A stretch of DNA of 47,699 nt from Limnohabitans sp. 2KL-17 (GTDB lineage Bacteria; Pseudomonadota; Gammaproteobacteria; Burkholderiales; Burkholderiaceae_C), in NCBI RefSeq assembly GCF_003063415.1, contig NZ_NESK01000030.1:1-47699 (forward strand). Reading direction: 5' to 3'. The notes beneath the pieces were generated by a model. The model was not told where the DNA came from and searched no databases. It saw only the letters and a program-made list of their open reading frames with translations. The stretch's first letter is position 1; every line of letters begins with the position of its first letter. This document shows, piece after piece, positions 1-7,967 of the stretch. The translations under genes were made by a program, and so were the position numbers.

Positions 1-63
1 CAGCCTGACCGCCTCCATCTTGAATTCCAGCGTGTACTTGGCCCGTTTCCTCGTTTCACTCAT
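1..63 (-). CDS. IS3-family transposase OrfA, 5' end only
   Basis: This is the first 21 codons of a gene that runs off the left edge, read on the minus strand from an ATG at 63-61. The start MSETRKRAKYTLEFKMEAVR is typical of the helix-turn-helix OrfA subunit of IS3-family transposases, which binds the IS ends. A good ribosome-binding sequence (AAGGAGA) lies just upstream of the ATG at about 68-74. Only the N-terminus is visible, so whether the element is complete or active cannot be judged. It borders a decayed gene (232-647), which fits insertion damage at this end of the window. Confidence 0.75.
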   Translation of the reverse strand, partial: MSETRKRAKYTLEFKMEAVRL

Positions 64-120
64 TTCGTTCTCCTTGAACTGATTTTTAACCATCAGCTAA
101 GCAGTACGTTTTTCGGGGGC

Positions 121-178
121 AAGGTCAAAGCTGGCTCAAGCCCCTGGTCAAAATTCAATCGGCACAGGTGGTCAATAT
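121..178. repeat. Three GGTCAA repeats, possible IS terminal repeats
   Basis: GGTCAA occurs at about 123-128, 146-151 and 170-175, a spacing of 23-24 bases or roughly two helical turns. Read on the minus strand it is TTGACC, pointing toward the transposase start at 63. Multiple short transposase-binding repeats of this kind are known at IS ends, notably in the IS21 family. The block lies between the native stop of the DUF1016 remnant (232) and the transposase gene, so it is probably insertion-element DNA rather than host sequence. The family assignment is a guess. Confidence 0.4.
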
Positions 179-231
179 TAGATCGGCGGCAACATTGCAG
201 AATGCCCCATCCCCATCCCCACCTACCCCAA

Positions 232-647
232 TCACCGACCTCTACGTAGCTCGAGTGGCTGCCACATAAAACACCCGCGCCGCGCCAGCCGCTCGCGCGC
301 TCCAAGCAACGCTGCATGCAGCTTTTGCTCCATCTCGGCTGAAGTGGCAGCTCGGTCCAGTATTCGGCCACGGTGATGCCGTCTTTGTGCGTTTGCAGCA
401 GCTCCACTTGTTCACGTCTGGACTCGGCGCAGAAGATGAGGCCTATGGGCGCTTCCTCGCCCGTCTGGCGCTCGTGTTTGTCCAGCCTTTTGAGGGGCAA
501 TAAGTTGACAAAGACGTTCCATCTCAATTGTCGTGACAGTGTCGCGACAAATTGGGTAAGCGGCAGCACAAGCTGCACCACGTGACTCATGTTGCTTGCC
601 ATTGGCATGGCTGGCGGGCGTATTAATGTCTTTGGTTGGACGCTCAT
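232..647 (-). pseudogene. DUF1016 (YhcG-like, PDDEXK) nuclease remnant
   Basis: The open frame begins at an ATG (647-645) that overlaps the end of the ORF6N gene by four bases. Its first part (SRQLRWNVFVNLLPLK) resembles the N-terminal domain of DUF1016/YhcG proteins. It then jumps directly to the C-terminal nuclease-domain motif RLDKHERQTGEEAPIGL, followed by HKDGITVAEYW. At least 100-200 residues expected between these parts are missing, with the join near 491. After TELP the frame is lost near 342-348. A one-base shift restores the family C-terminus (AEMEQKLHAALLGARERLARR) and ends at TGA 234-232. Without correction the frame reads into unrelated DNA as far as 93. Intact family members of this type run about 330-370 residues. 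This copy is clearly inactivated by an internal deletion and a frameshift. Confidence 0.8.
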
Positions 648-1261
648 GGTGCCTTCCTTCCTTTAGTCAATCTGCTGGCCTTGGGTGCAGCCTTGTCTTC
701 ATGCGTTAGAAACCCAATGGGCCGCTTGGGCGGCTCCGGCGGCGCAGTCAGCTCTCGCACCGCGTCCAACAATTGGCGCAATTGCAGCCGGGTATTGCGG
801 CTAATGGTGTCGTGCGACATTTCTAGAGAATCGGTTTTCGTCTCCAGCTCTGCCAGGCGCTGTGCAATATCTGCATTGGCTGCGAGAGACTGGCGCAATT
901 GAACAAACGCCCGCACGACGTAAATTCCCATCTCAACCGCTTGGCTTGACGCCAGCACATTGGCGGCCTGAATCGCACCGTGCTCGGTAAACGCAAACGG
1001 CAGTGTCTTGGAAAACTTAAGGTTTTGGAGGTGGTCGCAATTTGCGACCACCTCGGCTTTTTCATTCTGCGTGAGTTGAAACAGGAAGTCGGCGGGAAAG
1101 CGGTCCCGATTGCGTTTGACCTGCTCATTGAGCCGCTTGGTCGGCACCCCATACAGCGTAGCCAGGTCCACATCCAGCATGGCGCGCAAGCCCCGAATCA
1201 CCTGGATACGGCTCTCAATGCGCGGCAGCATTACCGTGTTGTGCTGATCACTCATCATCAT
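644..1261 (-). CDS. ORF6N domain DNA-binding protein
   Basis: A 205-residue protein. Residues about 10-100 form an ORF6N (KilA-N-related) domain, recognisable from IRGLRAMLDVDLATLYGV, followed by RLNEQVKRNRDRFPADFLFQLT and FAFTEHGA. This domain is common in phage antirepressor-like proteins and in chromosomal accessory genes, and is thought to bind DNA. A helical, probably coiled-coil segment follows (about 130-175), then a basic tail. The start has three consecutive ATG codons behind GGAGGGG; the second ATG (1258) is about as likely as the first. The 3' end overlaps the DUF1016 remnant by four bases, so the two were one transcription unit; ORF6N and DUF1016 genes often occur together in mobile or defence-type accessory DNA. 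The 200 bases upstream (1262-1466) are AT-rich and hold no gene. Confidence 0.8.
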   Translation of the reverse strand: MMMSDQHNTVMLPRIESRIQVIRGLRAMLDVDLATLYGVPTKRLNEQVKRNRDRFPADFLFQLTQNEKAEVVANCDHLQNLKFSKTLPFAFTEHGAIQAANVLASSQAVEMGIYVVRAFVQLRQSLAANADIAQRLAELETKTDSLEMSHDTISRNTRLQLRQLLDAVRELTAPPEPPKRPIGFLTHEDKAAPKASRLTKGRKAP

Positions 1262-1466
1262 TCCCCTCCATCCCCGCCGCGCCAGCCGCTCTTCTAGTCA
1301 AAGCGGGGATCAGAGAAGTCAAAATATATGTGTAGAAAAGTTCACACAAGCATATTATGAATTTGGCCCCAAAAAACCAGCTCAGCAGAAATTTGGATTT
1401 TTTTGAGACGTGTTGGGCTGTACTTTGCCCTAACCGACAAAGGCCACTTAAGCGATCTTAAATAAA

Positions 1467-1500
1467 AGAAGCCGCCAACCCTTTCAGGTTGGCGGCTTCT
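1467..1500 (-). terminator. Strong hairpin terminator of the pyruvate dehydrogenase operon
   Basis: A perfect 14-base stem (AGAAGCCGCCAACC, 1467-1480, with its complement 1487-1500) and a six-base loop sit 20 bases beyond the lpdA stop. On the minus strand it is followed by TTTTATTT, as expected of an intrinsic terminator. A T-rich run on the plus side means it may also work in the other direction. Confidence 0.9.
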
Positions 1501-1520
1501 TTGTTTGCAGCGTGAAGCTT

Positions 1521-3347
1521 TTACTTCTTGCTAGGCGGCAAGTCCGTGCAACTGCCATGCGCCACTTCTGCCGCCATGCCGATGCTCTCGCCCAGCGTGG
1601 GGTGCGGGTGAATCGTCTTGCCAATGTCGACTGCGTCTGCGCCCATTTCAATAGCGAGTGCAATCTCGCCAATCATGTCGCCCGCGTGGGTGCCGACCAT
1701 ACCGCCGCCCAAGATTTTGCCGTGGCCATGCGCCTCCGGTGAATCGTCAAACAGCAGTTTGGTGACGCCTTCGTCGCGGCCGTTGGCAATGGCGCGGCCA
1801 GAAGCCGTCCAAGGGAACAAGCCCTTCTTGACTTTGATGCCTTGCGCCTTGGCCTGGTCTTCGGTGAGGCCAACCCAAGCCACTTCGGGGTCGGTGTAGG
1901 CCACGCTCGGAATGACGCGGGCGTTAAATGCTGCGGCAGCCAGTTCTTTGTTGCCTTGCAGTTCGCCTGCAATCACTTCAGCTGCCACGTGCGCTTCGTG
2001 CACCGCCTTGTGCGCCAGCATGGGCTGACCCACGATGTCGCCAATGGCAAAAATGTGAGGCACGTTGGTGCGCATCTGGATGTCGACGTTGATAAAGCCA
2101 CGGTCGGTCACAGCGACGCCGGCTTTTTCGGCGGCCAGCTTTTTGCCGTTGGGCGTGCGGCCCACGGCTTGCAGCACCAGGTCGTAGACCTGCGGTGCGG
2201 GGGCCGTGCCGCCGGGTTCGGCGCTTTCAAAAGTCACTTCAATGCCTTCGGGCAAGGCGCGTGCGCCCACCGTCTTGGTCTTGAGTATGATGTGGTCAAA
2301 GCGCTTGGCATTCATCTTTTGCCAGACTTTGACCAGGTCACGGTCAGCGCCTTGCATCAGGCCGTCCATCATTTCCACCACATCCAGGCGGGCGCCCAGC
2401 GTGCTGTAAACGGTGCCCATTTCCAGGCCGATGATGCCGCCGCCCAAAATCAGCATGCGCTTGGGCACTTCCTTGAGTTCCAGCGCGCCTGTACTGTCGA
2501 CCACGCGTGAGTCGTTGGGCATGAAAGGCAAACGCACGGCTTGTGAACCTGCGGCGATGATGGCGTTCTTGAACGCGATCACTTTCTTGCTACCGGTTTG
2601 TTCTTGTGCCGTGCCGTTGGTTTCCGACACTTCAAGGTGGTTGGCGCCAATGAATTGACCCAAGCCGCGCACGGTCGTGACCTTGCGCATCTTGGCCATG
2701 GCAGCCAAGCCGCCTGTGAGTTTGCCGATGACTTTTTCCTTGTGGCCGCGCAGTTTGTCGATGTTGACCACGGGTGCGCCGAAGTCCACACCGAGGTCAG
2801 CCATGTGTGCCACTTCGTCCATCACCGCTGCGACGTGCAGCAAGGCTTTGGAGGGGATGCAACCCACATTCAGGCACACGCCGCCCAAGGTGGCGTAGCG
2901 CTCGACGATGACAACCTTCAGGCCCAAGTCGGCTGCACGAAAAGCGGCGGAGTAGCCACCGGGGCCACCGCCCAATACGAGCAGATCGCAATCGATGTCG
3001 ACCGAGCCGCCGAAGCTGGAGGCCACGGGGGCTGGTGCTGCCACAACGGGAGCAGTGTTGGGTGCAGCAGCCGCAGGGGCTGCGACGGGCGCCGGGTTGG
3101 CCGCAGCGCCCTCTGCTTCCAGCACCAACACCACCGAGCCTTGTTTGACCTTATCGCCCAGCTTGACTTTGAGTTCTTTCACAACGCCGGCGTGTGAGGA
3201 AGGGATTTCCATAGAGGCCTTGTCGGACTCCACGGTGATGAGCGATTGCTCTGCCTTGACCGTGTCGCCGGGCTTGACCATCAATTCGATCACTGTGACT
3301 TCGTCGAAGTCACCAATATCGGGAACTTGAATATCTAAGAATGCCAT
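1521..3347 (-). CDS. lpdA: Dihydrolipoamide dehydrogenase (E3) with N-terminal lipoyl domain
   Basis: A 608-residue E3 subunit of the pyruvate dehydrogenase complex. It reoxidises dihydrolipoyl groups and passes electrons to NAD+ through FAD and a disulfide. Residues 1-77 are a lipoyl domain with the attachment lysine in SDKAS (Lys43). An Ala/Pro linker runs to about 110, followed by a full flavoprotein disulfide reductase: the FAD motif GGGPGG at 126-131, the redox pair in CLNVGC (Cys158, Cys163), a second nucleotide fold around GGGIIGLE, and the C-terminal dimer domain with HPHPT. The lipoyl domain makes it longer than the usual 470-residue E3; such fusions are known in beta- and some other proteobacteria. 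The start at 3347 is chosen over an upstream ATG at 3401 because [12 protein letters not shown] matches the start of the lipoyl fold. It is the last gene of the operon, 57 bases after aceF. Confidence 0.95.
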   Translation of the reverse strand: MAFLDIQVPDIGDFDEVTVIELMVKPGDTVKAEQSLITVESDKASMEIPSSHAGVVKELKVKLGDKVKQGSVVLVLEAEGAAANPAPVAAPAAAAPNTAPVVAAPAPVASSFGGSVDIDCDLLVLGGGPGGYSAAFRAADLGLKVVIVERYATLGGVCLNVGCIPSKALLHVAAVMDEVAHMADLGVDFGAPVVNIDKLRGHKEKVIGKLTGGLAAMAKMRKVTTVRGLGQFIGANHLEVSETNGTAQEQTGSKKVIAFKNAIIAAGSQAVRLPFMPNDSRVVDSTGALELKEVPKRMLILGGGIIGLEMGTVYSTLGARLDVVEMMDGLMQGADRDLVKVWQKMNAKRFDHIILKTKTVGARALPEGIEVTFESAEPGGTAPAPQVYDLVLQAVGRTPNGKKLAAEKAGVAVTDRGFINVDIQMRTNVPHIFAIGDIVGQPMLAHKAVHEAHVAAEVIAGELQGNKELAAAAFNARVIPSVAYTDPEVAWVGLTEDQAKAQGIKVKKGLFPWTASGRAIANGRDEGVTKLLFDDSPEAHGHGKILGGGMVGTHAGDMIGEIALAIEMGADAVDIGKTIHPHPTLGESIGMAAEVAHGSCTDLPPSKK

Positions 3348-3404
3348 GTTCTTCTCAATCGGTTGGGGGCCGAGCAAAGCTGCGCTCTGGTCAACCCCCA
3401 AGGT

Positions 3405-5072
3405 TTAGAGTAATACGCGACGGAAGTCGCTGAGGATTTGACCCAACAACGCATTGAAGCGTGCCGCTGCAGCGCCGTCGATGACGCGGTGGTCCCAAGT
3501 CAAAGACAAGGGCAGCATCAGACGTGGCTGGAAAGCTTTACCGTCCCAGACAGGCTCCATGGTGCTCTTGCATACACCCAGGATGGCCACTTCAGGCGCG
3601 TTGATGATGGGCGTGAAGTACTTGCCACCAATGCCACCCAGGCTGGAGATGGTGAAGGTTGCACCCGACATTTCAGCAGGACCCAACTTGCCGTCACGTG
3701 CTTTTTTGGCCAATTCGCCCATTTCCTGACTGATTTGCAGCACGCCTTTTTTGTCGCAATCGCGAATCACCGGGACCATCAAACCATTGGGTGTGTCGGC
3801 CGCAAAGCCGATGTGCCAATAGTTTTTGTAGACCAGCGCGTCGCCATCCAATGAGCTGTTGAACTCGGGGTATTTCTTGAGCGCGGCGACGCAGGCCTTG
3901 ATCAGGAAGGCCAGCATGGTGACCTTGATGCCACTCTTCTCGTTTTCTTTGTTGGTCGATACGCGGAAGGCTTCCAGATCGGTGATGTCGGCGTCATCAA
4001 AGTTGGTGACCGCCGGAATCATGATGGCGTTGCGCAACAGGTTGGCACCGCTGATCTTTTTGATGCGACCCATCTCCTTGCGCTCAATCGGCCCAAACTT
4101 GGCGAAATCGACCTTGGGCCAGGGGATGAGGCCCAACTCGGAGCCGCCACCGCCGGAACCTTGGGCAGGCGCTTTGGCCGCCTGCGCCTTGGTTTGGCTG
4201 GCACCCGACATGACGGCCTTGGTAAAGGCTTGCACGTCACTGTCGGTGATGCGGCCTTTGATGCCCGAGCCTTTGACTTCTTCGAGCGGAACGCCCAGTT
4301 CGCGGGCAAATTTGCGCACCGAAGGGGATGCGTGAGGAAGTCCTTGTGTGGAAGCGCCAGGTGTGTGTGCGGGTGCAGAAGGTGCAGAAGGTGCCACTGC
4401 GGATACAGAAGCCGTGGCTGAAGCTGCTACAGCGGGGGCAGAAGCCACGGTCGTCGGGGCTGAAATGGCAACAGCCTGTACAGCTGCAGTGACAGTGCCT
4501 TCCAATATGGCCAGCAGGTCGCCAATGTTGACCTTGTCGCCAACCTTGACCTTGATCTCTTTCAGGAGGCCCGCGTGCGAAGACGGGATTTCCATCGAAG
4601 CCTTGTCAGACTCCACAGTGATCAGCGATTGCTCGACCTTGATGGGGTCGCCCGGCTTGACCATGACTTCGATGACGACCACGTCTTTGAAGTCACCAAT
4701 GTCAGGAACGTGCACTTCGACCGGGCCAGAGGCTGCAGGTGCGGCCGAAGGTGCTACCGAAGCAGCGGGTAGCGTTGCCGCAGGGGCAGCAGCTGAAGCT
4801 GCAGCAGCAGGGGTTGCCGTAGCCTGAGCCGCAGCAGCGGCTTCCACCACCAGCACCACCGATCCTTGTTTGACTTTGTCGCCCAGCGCCACGCGCATTT
4901 CCTTGACGACACCTGCTGTGCTCGACGGGATTTCCATCGAGGCTTTGTCTGATTCGACGGTGATGAGCGACTGCTCTGCCTTGACGGCATCACCCACTTT
5001 GACCATCAACTCAATGACGGTCACTTCATCGAAATCCCCAATGTCCGGGACTTGAACTTCTACCAATGCCAT
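3405..5072 (-). CDS. aceF: Dihydrolipoyl acetyltransferase (E2)
   Basis: A 555-residue E2 core of the pyruvate dehydrogenase complex, which transfers acetyl groups from lipoamide to CoA. Two lipoyl domains are present (about 2-78 and 117-192) with lysines Lys43 and Lys157 in identical [12 protein letters not shown] contexts. They are separated by Ala/Pro-rich flexible linkers. The peripheral subunit-binding domain spans about 247-285 (ASPSVRKFARELGV). The catalytic domain occupies about 315-555 and carries the active-site motif DHRVIDG (His528, Asp532). Ribosome-binding sequence CTGGAGAC precedes the ATG. It lies 15 bases after aceE and before lpdA, in the order E1-E2-E3. The first lipoyl domain is more similar to the lipoyl domain of the neighbouring lpdA than to the second one in this protein. 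Confidence 0.96.
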   Translation of the reverse strand: MALVEVQVPDIGDFDEVTVIELMVKVGDAVKAEQSLITVESDKASMEIPSSTAGVVKEMRVALGDKVKQGSVVLVVEAAAAAQATATPAAAASAAAPAATLPAASVAPSAAPAASGPVEVHVPDIGDFKDVVVIEVMVKPGDPIKVEQSLITVESDKASMEIPSSHAGLLKEIKVKVGDKVNIGDLLAILEGTVTAAVQAVAISAPTTVASAPAVAASATASVSAVAPSAPSAPAHTPGASTQGLPHASPSVRKFARELGVPLEEVKGSGIKGRITDSDVQAFTKAVMSGASQTKAQAAKAPAQGSGGGGSELGLIPWPKVDFAKFGPIERKEMGRIKKISGANLLRNAIMIPAVTNFDDADITDLEAFRVSTNKENEKSGIKVTMLAFLIKACVAALKKYPEFNSSLDGDALVYKNYWHIGFAADTPNGLMVPVIRDCDKKGVLQISQEMGELAKKARDGKLGPAEMSGATFTISSLGGIGGKYFTPIINAPEVAILGVCKSTMEPVWDGKAFQPRLMLPLSLTWDHRVIDGAAAARFNALLGQILSDFRRVLL

Positions 5073-5087
5073 GGTCGTCTCCAGGTT

Positions 5088-7796
5088 TTATGCGTACAGC
5101 GGGTTGATCTTGTCGGTGTTGATGCCGTACTTTTTGATGGCCTCGGCCACTTGCGTGGCAGGCACCACGCCGTCTTCGCTCAGCGCCTTGAGTGCCGCGA
5201 CCACGATGTAGTGGCGGTTGATCTCAAAGTGCTCGCGCAGTTTGCTGCGGAAGTCTGAACGTCCAAAACCATCGGTGCCCAGCACTTTGTAGGTGCGCCC
5301 TTTCGGAATGAACGACCGGATCTGCTCGGCATAGGCCTTCATGTAGTCGGTCGATGCAACCACAGGACCGCTGTGCTTGGCCAGCTGTTGACCCACAAAA
5401 GCGACGCGAGGTTTTTCCAGTGGGTGCAGCAGGTTAAAGCGCTCGGCGTCCTGACCTTCACGGGTCAGTTCGTTGAAGCTTGGGCAACTCCACACATCGG
5501 CCTGGATGCCCCAGTCGGTGGCCAGCAGGGTTTGCGCGGCTATGGATTCACGAAGGATCGTGCCCGAACCCAGCAATTGCACACGCTTGTCACCCGCCGC
5601 TCCTGGCTTGCACAAATACATGCCCTTGATGATCTGCTCTTCAGTGCCTGGGGTGAGGCCTGGCATCGCGTAATTTTCGTTGAGCAAGGTGATGTAATAA
5701 AAAACATTTTCCTGTTTTTCGACCATGCGCTTCAAGCCGTGGTGCAGGATGACGCCTACTTCGTGCGCGAAGGTCGGGTCATAAGACACGCAGTTGGGGA
5801 TGGTGTTGGCCATGATGTGGCTGTGGCCGTCTTCGTGCTGCAGGCCTTCACCGTTGAGCGTGGTACGCCCGGAGGTGCCGCCCAGCAAGAAGCCGCGCGC
5901 CTGCATGTCACCCGCCGCCCAAGCCAGGTCGCCAATGCGCTGAAAGCCAAACATGGAGTAATACACGTAGAACGGCACCATGATGCGGTTGCTGGTGGAG
6001 TAGCTGGTGGCCGCGGCGATCCAGCTGGACATGCCACCGGCTTCGTTGATGCCTTCTTGCAGAATCTGGCCAGCTTTGTCTTCCTTGTAATACATCACCT
6101 GGTCTTTGTCGACCGGGGTGTACTGCTGGCCGGCAGGGTTGTAGATACCGATCTGGCGGAACAGGCCTTCCATGCCGAAGGTTCGGGCTTCATCCACCAG
6201 GATGGGCACCACGCGGGGGCCAAGAGCCTGGTCGCGCAGCAGCTGGGTCAAAAAGCGGACATAGGCCTGGGTCGTGGAAATTTCACGGCCTTCGGCGGTG
6301 GGCTCCATCACAGCCTTGAAGGTATCGATCGAAGGCACGGTGAATTGCTCATCGGCCTTGACGCGGCGCTTGGGCAGATAGCCACCCAGCGCTTTGCGAC
6401 GCTCGTGCAGATAACGCATTTCGGGCGTGTCGTCCGCAGGCTTGTAAAAAGGAATTTTGGACAACTCGCTGTCGGGGATCGGCAGGTTGAAGCGATCGCG
6501 CATGTACCGGATGTCTTCGTCCGTCAGCTTTTTGGTCTGGTGAACGGTGTTCTTGCCTTCGCCTGCTTTGCCCATGCCAAAACCCTTGACAGTCTTGATC
6601 AGCAGCACTGTGGGTTGGCCTTTGGTGTTGACCGCCTCGTGGTAGGCAGCATAAACTTTTTGAGGGTCGTGACCACCGCGCTTGAGGTTCCAGATGTCGT
6701 CGTCCGACAGGTGCGCCACCATCTCGAGGGTACGGGGGTCACGGCCAAAGAAATGCTTGCGTACGTAGGCGCCATCATTGGCCTTGAAGGCTTGGTAGTC
6801 ACCGTCCAGGGTCTCCATCATCAGCTTGCGCAGCGCACCGTCTTTGTCGCGGGCCAGCAGACTATCCCACTCGCTGCCCCACAAAAGCTTGATGACGTTC
6901 CATCCTGAACCCCGGAATTCGCCCTCGAGTTCTTGCACGATCTTGCCGTTGCCACGAACCGGGCCATCCAGGCGTTGCAGGTTGCAATTGACAACAAAAA
7001 TCAGGTTGTCCAGGTTTTCGCGTGCGGCCAGACCGATGGCGCCCAACGATTCGACTTCGTCCATCTCGCCATCGCCGCAAAATACCCACACCTTTCGGTT
7101 TTCAGTGTTGGCGATGCCACGGGCGTGCAGGTATTTCAAAAAGCGCGCTTGGTAAATGGCCATCAGTGGGCCGAGGCCCATCGACACAGTGGGGAACTGC
7201 CAGAACTCGGGCATCAATTTGGGGTGCGGATAACTCGACAGGCCTTTGCTGTCCACTTCCTGACGGAAGTTGAGCAACTGCTCTTCGGTCAGGCGGCCTT
7301 CAAGGTAGGCACGTGCATACACACCGGGTGACACATGGCCTTGTATATAGAGGCAGTCTCCGCCGTGTTCTTTTCCTGGCTCAGCGCTCTCGGCATGCCA
7401 GAAGTGGTTGAATCCGGCACCAAACATGTGAGCCAGCGAAGCGAATGAGCCGATGTGACCACCCAAGTCGCCGCCATCTGCGGGGTTGTGGCGGTTGGCC
7501 TTGACGACCATGGCCATGGCATTCCAGCGCATGTAGGCACGCAGGCGTTCTTCAATTTCGATGTTTCCAGGGCAACGGGCCTCTTGGTTGGGTTCGATGG
7601 TGTTGACATAGCCCGTAGTCGCTGAAAACGGCATGTCGATGCTGTTTTCGCGGGCGTGTTCAAGCAATTGTTCGATCAAAAAGTGCGCGCGTTCGCCGCC
7701 CTCTTTTTCGATCACTGCGGACAAGGCGTCCATCCATTCACGGGTCTCTTGGGTGTCCAGATCCCGAGCCGGCTGTTGAGGTGTTGCCGCTGTCAT
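5088..7796 (-). CDS. aceE: Pyruvate dehydrogenase E1, homodimeric type
   Basis: A 902-residue thiamine-diphosphate enzyme that decarboxylates pyruvate and acetylates the lipoyl groups of E2. It is the single-chain homodimeric form (about 890 residues) used with AceF in proteobacteria. The thiamine-diphosphate-binding region is GDGEMDE...NLDNLIFVVNCN, and the N-terminal half contains HGGDCLYIQGH. The start is placed at the ATG at 7796, not 27 bases upstream, because CAGGAGA sits 6 bases before it and MTAATPQQPARDLD is a typical short leader. It is the first gene of aceE-aceF-lpdA. A two-component system is transcribed divergently from the 171-base region upstream. Confidence 0.97.
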   Translation of the reverse strand: MTAATPQQPARDLDTQETREWMDALSAVIEKEGGERAHFLIEQLLEHARENSIDMPFSATTGYVNTIEPNQEARCPGNIEIEERLRAYMRWNAMAMVVKANRHNPADGGDLGGHIGSFASLAHMFGAGFNHFWHAESAEPGKEHGGDCLYIQGHVSPGVYARAYLEGRLTEEQLLNFRQEVDSKGLSSYPHPKLMPEFWQFPTVSMGLGPLMAIYQARFLKYLHARGIANTENRKVWVFCGDGEMDEVESLGAIGLAARENLDNLIFVVNCNLQRLDGPVRGNGKIVQELEGEFRGSGWNVIKLLWGSEWDSLLARDKDGALRKLMMETLDGDYQAFKANDGAYVRKHFFGRDPRTLEMVAHLSDDDIWNLKRGGHDPQKVYAAYHEAVNTKGQPTVLLIKTVKGFGMGKAGEGKNTVHQTKKLTDEDIRYMRDRFNLPIPDSELSKIPFYKPADDTPEMRYLHERRKALGGYLPKRRVKADEQFTVPSIDTFKAVMEPTAEGREISTTQAYVRFLTQLLRDQALGPRVVPILVDEARTFGMEGLFRQIGIYNPAGQQYTPVDKDQVMYYKEDKAGQILQEGINEAGGMSSWIAAATSYSTSNRIMVPFYVYYSMFGFQRIGDLAWAAGDMQARGFLLGGTSGRTTLNGEGLQHEDGHSHIMANTIPNCVSYDPTFAHEVGVILHHGLKRMVEKQENVFYYITLLNENYAMPGLTPGTEEQIIKGMYLCKPGAAGDKRVQLLGSGTILRESIAAQTLLATDWGIQADVWSCPSFNELTREGQDAERFNLLHPLEKPRVAFVGQQLAKHSGPVVASTDYMKAYAEQIRSFIPKGRTYKVLGTDGFGRSDFRSKLREHFEINRHYIVVAALKALSEDGVVPATQVAEAIKKYGINTDKINPLYA

Positions 7797-7967
7797 GCTT
7801 GTCTCCTGTAGGTGTTTTTTCAATGATGCCCGAATTTTTACATATTTTTTTGATTATTTCAAATCATGCTTACCAATATCGCATTGTGGAATTTAAAACG
7901 TGTTCTATCAAGAACTTCATTCACGCCTTGATGGCCAAGGAAAGGGCTTGTCCCCTAAACTCAAGCC
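7797..7967. promoter_or_regulatory. Divergent control region, aceE versus sensor kinase
   Basis: This 171-base AT-rich intergenic region must carry the promoters for the pyruvate dehydrogenase operon (minus) and the kinase/regulator pair (plus). An inverted repeat TGATT-N6-AATCA lies at 7851-7866 and could be an operator. I see no clear -35/-10 pair on either strand, so promoters are not placed. Confidence 0.4.

Noticed and set aside
644..1261. A prophage, suggested by the ORF6N (phage antirepressor-like) domain
   Set aside because: No integrase, structural or lysis genes are nearby. ORF6N genes are also common outside phages.
5373..6908. A 511-codon open frame on the plus strand
   Set aside because: It lies wholly antisense to aceE, which is certain by homology, and its translation is rich in His, Gln and Val with no family features. 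It is a by-product of high-GC codon use.
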